Below, one piece after another: positions 16,710 to 23,970 of a stretch of 36,278 nucleotides of DNA. Where the stretch lies: contig CAMXSH010000022.1 of NCBI GenBank assembly GCA_947246475.1, positions 1 to 36,278 on the forward strand. The letters are read 5' to 3'. Source of the stretch: an uncultured Roseburia sp. Lineage in GTDB: Bacteria > Bacillota > Clostridia > Lachnospirales > Lachnospiraceae. A model generated the notes under the pieces. It worked only from the letters and a program-made list of their open reading frames with translations, was not told the origin of the DNA and did no database searches. The translations under genes were made by a program, and so were the position numbers. Numbering within the stretch: the stretch's first letter is position 1; the number at the start of each line of letters is the position of its first letter.

Positions 16710-16789
16710 CACTTTTTCACTTTTTTCTTCTAAAACACTTTTGGATATGATATACTTGGCTATAGAACACACAATGAAGGAGGATTATT

Positions 16790-18481
16790 ATGGCTTGGTA
16801 CGACGAAGCGATTTTTTATCATATTTATCCTTTGGGATTATGTGGTGCGCCAAAGGAAAACAGCTATGGTGAGCCAGTTCACCGCTTACAGGAACTGCTT
16901 CCCTGGATCCGCCACATCAAAGAAACCGGATTCAATGCGGTCTATATCGGCCCACTGTTTGAATCCGTTGGACACGGTTACGAAACTACCGATTACAAAA
17001 AACTAGACAGCCGCCTGGGTGATAACCAGGATCTGACAGATTTTGTGCGGGCATGCCACAATGAGGGAATCCGTGTCATTCTGGACGGAGTCTTCAACCA
17101 CACCGGCAGAGACTTTTTTGCTTTCCAGGACATCCGCAAAAACCGGGAGAATTCCCCCTACCGCGACTGGTACTGCAACGTAAACTTTGGTGGAAATACG
17201 GAATACAATGACGGCTTTTCTTATGAAAACTGGGGAGGCTACAATCTTCTCGTAAAGTTGAACCAGCACAATCCCGCTGTCCGGGATTATATCTGTGATG
17301 TGATCCGTTTCTGGGTCAGCGAATTTGATATCGACGGAATCCGTCTGGACGCCGCTGATGTGCTGGACTTTGAATATATGAAAGCACTGCGCCATGTGGC
17401 AAATGAAGTCAAACCAGATTTCTGGCTGATGGGCGAGGTGATCCATGGCGATTATACACGCTGGGTCAACGAGGGAACACTGCATTCTGTCACCAATTAT
17501 CATCTCCATAAAGCTCTATACTCAGGCCACAACGACCACAACTTTTTTGAGATTGCCCACACGGTAAAGCGCCTCTATGAGATGGGCGGCAACCGGCCAG
17601 AAGGTCTGAAGCTCTACAACTTTGTCGACAACCACGACGTAGAGCGGATCTACACAAAACTTACAAACAAAGCGCACTTTACCCCCGTTCATATTCTCCT
17701 GTATACCCTTCCTGGCATTCCTTCCATTTACTATGGTTCTGAATTTGCCATTGAAGGAAAAAAGGAACGAGGTTCCGATGCCTCTCTTCGTCCGTCTCTG
17801 AACCTGGATGATTTCAGCAATGCCCTGTCACAGAATCCATGCACTGGACTCATCGCCAGGCTGGGAGCGGTCCGCCGGGAAACCCCGGCCCTCTCTTACG
17901 GCGACTACAAGGAACTGATCCTCGCCAACCGCCAGTATGCTTTTTCCAGAAATGCAGACGGTGTGTCTGTAATCGTGACAGTGAACAATGATGACAGCGA
18001 TTTTGTTATGACAGTTCCTGCCGGCAGTGCGGATACTTACATCGGAAAACTATCCGGAGAGACCGTATCTGTCGTAAATGGAAATATCGTAGTGAACGTC
18101 CGGGCAAACTCTGGAGATATCTGGGTTCCCCTGATGGGCGAAGAAAAGTCTACAGAAGTAGAGGACATATTGGAACCATTGTCTGAACCCACAGCACCAG
18201 CTGAGCCAGAAAATATGACTTTGGATGAAAAAACAGAGACACCAGACGCCTCCATAAGCGTGGAGGAAAAAGAAGAAACTATTTTAACTGACAATACCAC
18301 ACTTCAAAGCGCCCCGGCTCCGGACTCCCAAAAGACCTATGAAGACGGAAAAACCGCGGGACTTCAGGAAGCGATTATCGCAATTATGGAATCAAAAGGT
18401 CCGGTCACAGACCAGATGCGGAAGGACGTATACAATCAGACGCACTACCCTTCCCTGATCAACTGGATCAAAAGTTTTTAA
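16790..18481 (+). CDS. GH13 alpha-amylase-family glucosidase, cytoplasmic
   Basis: A 563-residue protein with no signal peptide. The four GH13 regions are complete: DGVFNH (99-104), GIRLDAADV (183-191, nucleophile D187), GEV (215-217, acid E216) and FVDNHD (278-283, D283). The FYHIYPLG start and LYTLPGIPSIYYGSE are typical of intracellular maltodextrin- or neopullulanase-like hydrolases. After the C-terminal beta domain (to about 445) comes an acidic Glu/Thr/Pro linker (about 447-510), then a ~50-residue tail ending NQTHYPSLINWIKSF that is not part of the usual fold. The ribosome site GGAGG is 6 nt before the ATG. It is monocistronic and ends at a strong terminator. Substrate specificity cannot be read from the sequence. 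Confidence 0.9.
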   Translation: MAWYDEAIFYHIYPLGLCGAPKENSYGEPVHRLQELLPWIRHIKETGFNAVYIGPLFESVGHGYETTDYKKLDSRLGDNQDLTDFVRACHNEGIRVILDGVFNHTGRDFFAFQDIRKNRENSPYRDWYCNVNFGGNTEYNDGFSYENWGGYNLLVKLNQHNPAVRDYICDVIRFWVSEFDIDGIRLDAADVLDFEYMKALRHVANEVKPDFWLMGEVIHGDYTRWVNEGTLHSVTNYHLHKALYSGHNDHNFFEIAHTVKRLYEMGGNRPEGLKLYNFVDNHDVERIYTKLTNKAHFTPVHILLYTLPGIPSIYYGSEFAIEGKKERGSDASLRPSLNLDDFSNALSQNPCTGLIARLGAVRRETPALSYGDYKELILANRQYAFSRNADGVSVIVTVNNDDSDFVMTVPAGSADTYIGKLSGETVSVVNGNIVVNVRANSGDIWVPLMGEEKSTEVEDILEPLSEPTAPAEPENMTLDEKTETPDASISVEEKEETILTDNTTLQSAPAPDSQKTYEDGKTAGLQEAIIAIMESKGPVTDQMRKDVYNQTHYPSLINWIKSF

Positions 18482-18495
18482 CAGCATAAAAACCA

Positions 18496-18541
18496 GGGGG
18501 CTGCCCGCAGAATGAATTCATTTCTGTGGCAGCCCCTTTCT
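18496..18541. terminator. Bidirectional terminator between the GH13 and AI-2E genes
   Basis: Stem GGGGCTGCC/GGCAGCCCC with an inner AATGAATTCATT palindrome; CCCCTTTCT follows on the plus strand and CTGGTTTTT on the minus strand. It serves the two converging genes. Confidence 0.8.
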
Positions 18542-18548
18542 ATTCTTA

Positions 18549-19784
18549 TCAATTTCTATCTTTTTGACTTACTCTGCCCATCCGCTGATAACTCTGGGTA
18601 TCCTGTGGCAGCCCCTTTCTCTCCAGCCTTCTTGCACTCCAGTTCTTTATGGTCTTATACACTACTGCAAACACAGGAACAGCGCAGATCATTCCAATAA
18701 TTCCAAACAGGGAACCAAATACCAAGATGGCAAACAGGATCCAGAAGCTTCCCAGTCCGATGGATTCTCCTATAATCTTCGGGCCTATGATATTACCATC
18801 AACCTGAAGTATAATGATGATCAGGATGACAAAAATGATCCCCTTGACTGGATCCACCAGAAAAACCAGGAAAGCACTTGGAACAGCTCCGATATACTGC
18901 CCAAAAAAAGGAATGATATTGGTAACGCCGATCAATACGCTGATCAATGCCGTGTAAGGAGTATCCGCAATGCTCAAAACGATAAAAGTAATAATCGCCA
19001 CAATGATGGAATCAATGATCTTTCCACTGAAAAACCTGGCAAAAGAACGGTTTATATCCTTCCCAATCTCCAGCGTCAGGCTGGCGTATTTCTGCGGAAG
19101 AACAGAAAACAGCATTCGTTTTGCCTGGGCACAGAATGTCTCTTTGCCAGCCATAAGATAGATGGAAATAATGATCCCGATGACCAGATTCAAAAGCACT
19201 CCCAGCGCATCCATCAGCCCGTCAGAGACGGTTCCCAGAACCTCCGTGCTGGTAGGGATCAGTTCATTCTGCAGCCATCCGATCAGCTGCACATAAATGG
19301 TTTCTGAAGTTTCTTTTAAATAGGCAGCGATCTCTGGATGCTTGCCACTGAGTTCCTGTGCCACATTCACGATATTTCGGTAATACTCAGGAAGACTGTT
19401 GGCAAGATTGGTAATACTGTCCACCACCTCCGGCAGAACGAGCATTGTCAGCCAGAACAACACAGCCAGCGCCATCAGGAGCACCACAGCCACAGAAACC
19501 GCACGGCTTATCCCCCGGACTGCTTTGCGTTTTTTAATCATCTTCCGGAACAGGGGAATAAAAACATTCCTCTCCACCACATTCACCAGCGGACTCAGCA
19601 GATATGCCACCGCCAGCCCGATGTATACTGGCGTAAGTGCAGAATTTATCTTTCCCAGGATGGCAAGTACCCCGTCAAAGTTAAAAAATAAAAAAGCACA
19701 GATCAATACTGCGATCAAAACACAAAAGGCAGTAAGTCCTGCATACACATACTTACTGTCAAATTTCTTTTTCAAAAGCCTCAT
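18549..19784 (-). CDS. AI-2E family transporter-like membrane protein
   Basis: A 411-residue polytopic protein of the AI-2E/PerM family with about eight membrane segments. It has a first pair near 12-35 and 51-70, a membrane segment near 94-115 and a soluble amphipathic region (about 120-185). The last block includes NIIPFFGQYIGAVPSAFLVF and the family-typical GNIIGPKIIGESIGLGSFWIL. Members are exporters of varied solutes or Na+/H+ antiporters; a role in AI-2 export is not implied by family alone. Start ATG 19784 has AGGAGG directly upstream. It has its own promoter and is a single gene. Confidence 0.9.
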   Translation of the reverse strand: MRLLKKKFDSKYVYAGLTAFCVLIAVLICAFLFFNFDGVLAILGKINSALTPVYIGLAVAYLLSPLVNVVERNVFIPLFRKMIKKRKAVRGISRAVSVAVVLLMALAVLFWLTMLVLPEVVDSITNLANSLPEYYRNIVNVAQELSGKHPEIAAYLKETSETIYVQLIGWLQNELIPTSTEVLGTVSDGLMDALGVLLNLVIGIIISIYLMAGKETFCAQAKRMLFSVLPQKYASLTLEIGKDINRSFARFFSGKIIDSIIVAIITFIVLSIADTPYTALISVLIGVTNIIPFFGQYIGAVPSAFLVFLVDPVKGIIFVILIIIILQVDGNIIGPKIIGESIGLGSFWILFAILVFGSLFGIIGMICAVPVFAVVYKTIKNWSARRLERKGLPQDTQSYQRMGRVSQKDRN

Positions 19785-19826
19785 CTCCTCCTGTCATTCC
19801 CTCTTGGCAATGCTGTTATAAACATT

Positions 19827-19855
19827 ATTATATAATGAATTGGAAATATTTTCAA
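19827..19855 (-). promoter_or_regulatory. Sigma-A promoter of the AI-2E gene
   Basis: TTGAAA (19850-19855), 17-bp spacer, TATAAT (19827-19832) on the minus strand, 43 bp from the start codon. Confidence 0.75.
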
Positions 19856-19882
19856 CCCGGCTTTACTGCGATTTCTTTACAT

Positions 19883-19941
19883 TAAGTACAAAAATACTTA
19901 CGTTCTAAAATATTTATGGAGTCCTTATAACAATTTATAAT
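19883..19941 (+). promoter_or_regulatory. agrBD promoter region with an upstream palindrome
   Basis: TATAAT at 19936-19941 is preceded at 17 bp by a poor -35 (TTTATG), suggesting an activated promoter. The perfect dyad TAAGTA-N6-TACTTA lies at 19883-19900, about 35 bp upstream of the -10, where a response regulator could bind. The 12-mer AAAATATTTATG occurs at 19907-19918 and again at 20024-20035 just before the agrB ribosome site. The leader is about 115 nt. Confidence 0.5.
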
Positions 19942-20063
19942 GTAGTTTTTTTTTCATTTTCTATTCCATTTTTTTTACTATAAACACAAAATATAAATCT
20001 ATAAAGATATATTCAAAAACCCAAAAATATTTATGTTATTCTCTCCCTCGGAGGATAACATAA

Positions 20064-20660
20064 ATGTCAGCATTCAATAATATATCCCCGTATTTAACAC
20101 GGGAATTTCATTTTACCGAGCTGGAGATCGCCAGGATCCGTTATGTGATAATCAGTTTTATATCCGAGACAAGCAAACTGGCTGTTCTCTTTACTGCATT
20201 TTCCCTGATGAACCGACAGACAGAATTACTGGCTGCCATTCTGGTACTTTTATCTATACGTAATTTTACTGGTGGGATACATCTGTCACATTATCTGTCC
20301 TGTCTGCTCTTTACTTTTTCATTTTTACTGGGCGCAGTTGTACTGGCAGAGTTTTGTTTCCCTCCTCTTTGGATTCAGATCCTGTGCCTGACGGCCGGTA
20401 TATTTATCATCGGCATCATCGGTCCAGTTTCTTCGGACAGGCGTCCCGCCCCTTCAAGGAAGAAGGGCAATGTATTCCGGTTCGTCGCCTGCAGCGTGGT
20501 ATTTGTCTATATACTCCTGCTTTTGAATGTTAGGTACTTACCTTTTCGGAACATTATCTTCTGGGTAAGTATTTTACAGATACTGCAGCTAGCCGCTGCC
20601 AAACTAATAAAAGAAAGGAAACAACATCATGAAAAAATTCACCAAAACATCCCTGTATAG
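20064..20660 (+). CDS. agrB: AgrB-family peptide-processing membrane protease
   Basis: A 198-residue polytopic protein. AgrB cuts the C-terminal tail of the AgrD precursor and closes the (thio)lactone ring. The catalytic region RNFTGGIHLSHYLSCLLFT contains the expected His73 and Cys80, 7 residues apart, inside the GG-x-H-x6-C pattern of the family. About five to six membrane segments follow. GGAGG lies 9 nt before the ATG. The 3' end overlaps the agrD start by 32 bp, so the two are translationally linked. Confidence 0.93.
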   Translation: MSAFNNISPYLTREFHFTELEIARIRYVIISFISETSKLAVLFTAFSLMNRQTELLAAILVLLSIRNFTGGIHLSHYLSCLLFTFSFLLGAVVLAEFCFPPLWIQILCLTAGIFIIGIIGPVSSDRRPAPSRKKGNVFRFVACSVVFVYILLLLNVRYLPFRNIIFWVSILQILQLAAAKLIKERKQHHEKIHQNIPV

Positions 20661-20760
20661 TCTCTGCAGCCTGTGCCTTGCCCTCGGCGCATTTATGCGG
20701 TTCCATGGCACCAGCTTCGTATTTTTCGGAGAGCCGGAATACCCACAGGACAAAGACTGA
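20629..20760 (+). CDS. agrD: AgrD-type autoinducer peptide precursor with a serine ring residue
   Basis: A 43-residue product. The N-terminus MKKFTKTSLYSLCSLCLALG is an amphipathic membrane-associating helix, the middle GTSFVFF holds the presumed signal, and the acidic tail GEPEYPQDKD is the AgrB recognition part. Aligned with S. aureus AgrD (CDFIM followed by DEVEVP), S29 takes the place of the ring cysteine and G34-E35 starts the tail, so a five-residue ring S29-F30-V31-F32-F33 closed as a lactone is predicted. Serine lactones are known in E. faecalis GBAP and S. intermedius. The reading frame overlaps agrB, has AGGA upstream and ends just before a strong terminator. Exact N-terminal trimming is unknown. 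Confidence 0.88.
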   Translation: MKKFTKTSLYSLCSLCLALGAFMRFHGTSFVFFGEPEYPQDKD

Positions 20761-20764
20761 AACA

Positions 20765-20809
20765 AAAAAGAGATGCCCCACACTCTACCACGGTGGGGCA
20801 TCTCTTTTT
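20765..20809. terminator. Strong terminator after agrBD
   Basis: A 17-bp perfect stem (20765-20781 with 20793-20809; GAGATGCCCCAC/GTGGGGCATCTC core) ending in TTTTT on both strands, five bases after the agrD stop. Confidence 0.9.
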
Positions 20810-20850
20810 ATTTGTGCGGAAGGCACAAGCCATGGTGCCGCCCGCGAACG

Positions 20851-20877
20851 TAAGAAACACGATTTGCGTGTTTCTTA
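20851..20877 (-). terminator. Hairpin downstream of agrC
   Basis: TAAGAAACACG-atttg-CGTGTTTCTTA, 11-bp perfect stem, 10 bp after the agrC stop. The T-run on the minus strand is short. A smaller hairpin GGCAC-N8-GTGCC (20822-20839) lies between it and the agrBD terminator. Confidence 0.5.
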
Positions 20878-20887
20878 TCGTTTTGTC

Positions 20888-22150
20888 TTATTTTATTTTC
20901 ACTGCAATCGAAAAATATGGCTTTTCATTTATCGTCTTATTCTGAATCACGATATCTCCATCGTATTTCGCCATCAGCTTCTTCAGATGATACAGCCCAA
21001 GCCCTCTGTCCTTTCCCTTCGTGGAATAACCTCTCTGAAGAAATCTTCTCCACTCGGACTGATGGATAAAAGGATGTTCATTGCAGACCTCGATCATCAC
21101 ACAGTCTTCCTTTCCTGTTATCTCAAGATACATCTCTGCCTCAGGCCGTTCTTCGAGAATATTTTCCATGGCATTGTCAAAAAGCGTCCCGATGATCTCC
21201 ACCAGATAGATATCAGGCACAGACACGCTCTCCAGCTCACAGGTGAATTTGGTACGCAGCCGGATGCCATGATCCGCCGCTTCACAGATCTTTTGATACA
21301 CATGGGCGATCACGATAGGATTTTTCAGTATTATGACAGTATTGGGCATGATGTATTTGCATAGTTCTTCCGTCTGCTCCTTCTGCTTTTCTACCAGTTC
21401 CTCATAAGTGTGGTAGAGCTGGTGAAGGGCATAGATGGCGTTCAGCTGATTGGAAAACTTATGCTGGCGCTCCCTGATCTGTTCCAGCACTTCGCCATAT
21501 TTTTCCGAGTACTCCGTACGGAGTTTCACTTCATAGCGGTACTTATTCAATTTATAGGAAGATAATGCAATGATCGCCACACAGCAGATCACATAAAAAT
21601 ACTCTGAAAACGAAAGTCCCTTGCTCCCGCTGAAAGAAATTATAGCATAGATTACAGCCGCACTGCATATGCTGCTCACTATAAATGAGTACTTTTCCTG
21701 CTGAAATAAAAGCTTATGAACCGCATGCACCGGAATCTTTTTATGCAGGAGAAAGACAGTTATTGACATTGCCATTACAACAATAAAAGAAATCAAACTG
21801 TCTGAAACATTCAAAACACTCAGCAGACTAATGGGTGCATAATAAATCATCTCCAAGATTCCCACGGTTACAACAGCGCCAATCACAACAATCACCCCTG
21901 GCAGTACAGACATCTGATACTGCCATTTAGCAAATAAGAACAGGATGATGTATCCCAGCGCAAACAGTTCTTTGCTTTCCGTATAAAGGTTAACCCAGAC
22001 GAGGTATGTAATGATGCAAATATAAAACAGCACAAAGTTCAACAGCCTGCCCCTGGTTTTGCCGACATTCAGTACATGAAGGAGCATGATCACACTGGTA
22101 ATCTCCAAAAGACTGTTTATGGGAACCACTAATTGATCAAACGAAAGCAT
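20888..22150 (-). CDS. agrC: AgrC-like sensor histidine kinase
   Basis: A 420-residue kinase with six to seven membrane segments over about 1-200, then a cytoplasmic kinase of the peptide-pheromone (HPK10) type. The phospho-acceptor is in ERQHKFSNQLNAIYAL (H230). The GHKL ATPase has the N box LFDNAMEN (323-330) and the G box TKGKDRGLGLYHLKKL (about 377-392). It should bind the AgrD-derived ring outside the cell and phosphorylate the AgrA-like regulator encoded just upstream. The start overlaps the end of agrA by 22 bp. It converges on agrBD rather than being co-transcribed with it. Confidence 0.9.
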   Translation of the reverse strand: MLSFDQLVVPINSLLEITSVIMLLHVLNVGKTRGRLLNFVLFYICIITYLVWVNLYTESKELFALGYIILFLFAKWQYQMSVLPGVIVVIGAVVTVGILEMIYYAPISLLSVLNVSDSLISFIVVMAMSITVFLLHKKIPVHAVHKLLFQQEKYSFIVSSICSAAVIYAIISFSGSKGLSFSEYFYVICCVAIIALSSYKLNKYRYEVKLRTEYSEKYGEVLEQIRERQHKFSNQLNAIYALHQLYHTYEELVEKQKEQTEELCKYIMPNTVIILKNPIVIAHVYQKICEAADHGIRLRTKFTCELESVSVPDIYLVEIIGTLFDNAMENILEERPEAEMYLEITGKEDCVMIEVCNEHPFIHQSEWRRFLQRGYSTKGKDRGLGLYHLKKLMAKYDGDIVIQNKTINEKPYFSIAVKIK

Positions 22151-22875
22151 TCTTCAAATTCCTCTCTAAACCTTTTTTTCATCCTTCCACCGATATCCAC
22201 TACATCCTTCGTCCGTTTTAAATAGACCTTATTCTGGGAAAAATCAACGGATCTGATATATCTTACATTGACTGCTGTTCCTTTGATGGGAATCAGAAAC
22301 TGATTATCCCGGATTCGGCTTAAAAAGGTACTCATAGGTAGGTTTGGAATTTCAATCCGATCCTCTATCCCATAGATATATAGTACTCCCCGCCTGCTAA
22401 CCATATAGATGATCTCATCAATGATCACTGGAAAATTCACCCCGTCATAGCGCAAAGAAAGCTGTTCCGGCTTTCTGAGTTTACGCTCTGCCACAATGGA
22501 ATCAAGAGCCTCAAGTATACGGCGCCTGACCCGCGGCGCATCGATCGGCTTCTCAATATAATCATAACAATGCACCTGCCTGAGCAGCGCTCCCTCTAAT
22601 CCAGACAAAGTAGTTATAAATATAATAGGTTTCGCTTTATAACGGATATTATCCCGCAGATCACTGGCAAAACGTATTCCCGAAGAATCGTTTCGCTCTT
22701 TCGGATTCAGTATGATATCAACGAGAAAAAGATCGATGTTTTTGTCCATGGCACACATATATGCTTCACCCCGATTATCAAAAGCAAAAACCTGAATCTG
22801 ATTCATACAGGATTTTACAATCTTAACCAGGGCATTTCTTGCCACTTCATTATCTTCTAAAATCAGTACATTCAT
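22129..22875 (-). CDS. agrA: AgrA-like LytTR response regulator
   Basis: A 248-residue regulator. The receiver domain (about 1-125) has the acidic pair E7-D8, phospho-acceptor D53 (LFLVDIIL), T88-T89 and K109 (YDYIEKPID). The C-terminal LytTR DNA-binding domain (about 140-245) contains GVLYIYGIEDRIEIPNLPMS, FLIPIKGTAVNVRYIRSVDF and KVYLKRTKDVVDIGGRMKKR. GGAGG is 6 nt before the ATG. It probably activates the agrBD promoter once phosphorylated; no textbook LytTR direct repeat was recognised there. Confidence 0.9.
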   Translation of the reverse strand: MNVLILEDNEVARNALVKIVKSCMNQIQVFAFDNRGEAYMCAMDKNIDLFLVDIILNPKERNDSSGIRFASDLRDNIRYKAKPIIFITTLSGLEGALLRQVHCYDYIEKPIDAPRVRRRILEALDSIVAERKLRKPEQLSLRYDGVNFPVIIDEIIYMVSRRGVLYIYGIEDRIEIPNLPMSTFLSRIRDNQFLIPIKGTAVNVRYIRSVDFSQNKVYLKRTKDVVDIGGRMKKRFREEFEECFRLIN

Positions 22876-22926
22876 GCATTTCCTCCATAAAGAAAAAGAA
22901 TAAATAATCAGAGCATAGCAAATTAT

Positions 22927-23274
22927 CTATTCTTTATCAGTCAGACGACAAAGCAGCTTTTCAATTGCAACCAGAACTTCCTGTTCTCTCGGATTCATAC
23001 GCGTAAAATAGTAAATAAGCTCCCGATAACCTGCTCCGTCCTGTCCCAGCGGCTTTGCTTCATCCACTTCCACCTCAAGGCGAATGTCGCTGATTCCCAG
23101 AAAATAATCTGCTGTGACTCCAAAATACCTGGCACAGCGAATAATAAGTTCATCACTAAGCGGCGCTTTATTTCTCTCAATCTTACTGATCCGCTGTTGT
23201 GAAATATCCAGAACAAAAGCCAGTTCTTCCTGCGTTATGTCTTTTTCTTCCCTTAATTGTCTCATTCTGCTCAT
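22927..23274 (-). CDS. XRE-family regulator 1 (next to agrAC)
   Basis: A 115-residue protein: an N-terminal Cro/CI helix-turn-helix (MRQLREEKDITQEELAFVLD then ISQQRISKIERNKAPLSDE, about 4-58) and a helical C-terminal part ending NPREQEVLVAIEKLLCRLTD, probably for dimerisation. ATG at 23274 has GCGAGG 8 nt upstream. It is 51 bp upstream of agrA in the same direction, so read-through into agrAC is likely. Three TTGTATTTA motifs around its own promoter suggest autoregulation. Confidence 0.85.
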   Translation of the reverse strand: MSRMRQLREEKDITQEELAFVLDISQQRISKIERNKAPLSDELIIRCARYFGVTADYFLGISDIRLEVEVDEAKPLGQDGAGYRELIYYFTRMNPREQEVLVAIEKLLCRLTDKE

Positions 23275-23348
23275 AAATACAACCTCGCCTTTTTGTACTA
23301 TTATAAGGAGTAAATACAATTTAATTCCATATCACATTGTTGTATTTA
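23273..23348 (-). promoter_or_regulatory. XRE1 promoter with three TTGTATTTA motifs
   Basis: -10 TATAAT at 23300-23305 (minus). TTGTATTTA occurs on the minus strand at 23274-23282 (directly before the start codon) and 23311-23319 (between -35 and -10), and inverted on the plus strand at 23340-23348. The last two form an inverted repeat flanking the -35. Likely operators for XRE1. Confidence 0.55.
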
Positions 23349-23379
23349 TGATTATAGAGAGTATTTCTAGAAAAATATT

Positions 23380-23712
23380 TTATTTTTTATGAACGATCTC
23401 ATATGCAAACTCTAATAAATCTTCTACTTGCTCCAAAAAATCGGGCTCGAACCGCTCTAATGCAGCTGCAAGCCGCTCTTCGTGTCGCTCAGTACCGTAC
23501 CCCGTCATGATATAATCTGTGCTGACATTTAATGCCTTTGACAGACGAACCAGCGTCGTCGCTGAAAAACCTTTCTTGCTCCTTTCGATCTCAAATAAAA
23601 ACTTGGCAGAGATTCCTGCCATCTCCGCCAGCCGTTCTCTGGAATATCCGTGGTCAAGACGCAAATTCATAATACGCAGTCCCACTTCCGTGTCTCTTAT
23701 CTTTTTTCTCAT
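23380..23712 (-). CDS. XRE-family regulator 2
   Basis: A 110-residue protein with a Cro/CI-type helix-turn-helix (about 10-68: GLRIMNLRLDHGYSRERLAE, MAGISAKFLFEIERSKKGFS) and a Glu-rich helical tail. Start ATG 23712 follows AAGGAG at 10 nt. It has its own promoter and lies 105 bp upstream of XRE1. It belongs to the short regulators common in Lachnospiraceae; target unknown, with the neighbouring agr genes or the peptide/ABC island the obvious candidates. Confidence 0.82.
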   Translation of the reverse strand: MRKKIRDTEVGLRIMNLRLDHGYSRERLAEMAGISAKFLFEIERSKKGFSATTLVRLSKALNVSTDYIMTGYGTERHEERLAAALERFEPDFLEQVEDLLEFAYEIVHKK

Positions 23713-23736
23713 ACTGGTAACACTCCTTACGCGAAA

Positions 23737-23742
23737 AGTATA
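23737..23742 (-). promoter_or_regulatory. -10 of the XRE2 promoter
   Basis: TATACT on the minus strand, with TTGTTG 17 bp upstream (23760-23765) as a weak -35. The region from 23766 to 23970 has no gene; apart from the small hairpin listed next nothing was recognised. Confidence 0.55.
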
Positions 23743-23897
23743 GCAAAGATCGATTCTCACAACAATGTACTATAATTCCTAACTTTTTTCACCTTTTGTT
23801 CTGGAAATCAGTATAACCCTTTTTGCGCCCAGAAATGTTTTTATTTACTAAAAACAGCCTTTTTATAGCTAAACATGATAAAAACAGCTGATGATAT

Positions 23898-23925
23898 TAA
23901 AAATATGTTACCTTAGTAACTTTTT
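23898..23925. terminator. Small hairpin downstream of the island's last gene
   Basis: GTTAC-ctta-GTAAC (23907-23920), flanked by T-runs on both strands. The 5-bp stem is weak; it may end transcripts from the permease gene at 23971. Confidence 0.35.
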
Positions 23926-23970
23926 CTCTGCATTCAGTGAAAGTTACTATGCCTGAGATGCCTGCCTCAT

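Noticed and set aside
18549..19784. AI-2E family name taken as evidence for AI-2 quorum sensing
   Set aside because: The family is functionally mixed and no luxS or lsr genes are in the window; the quorum system present is agr-type.
19860..20063. A standard LytTR/AgrA direct-repeat site before agrB
   Set aside because: No pair of matching 9-mers with 12-13 bp spacing could be found on either strand.
20673..21364. Plus-strand open frames across the end of agrD and the agrC region
   Set aside because: They run through the terminator hairpins and oppose the clearly coding agrC frame; they have no ribosome sites.
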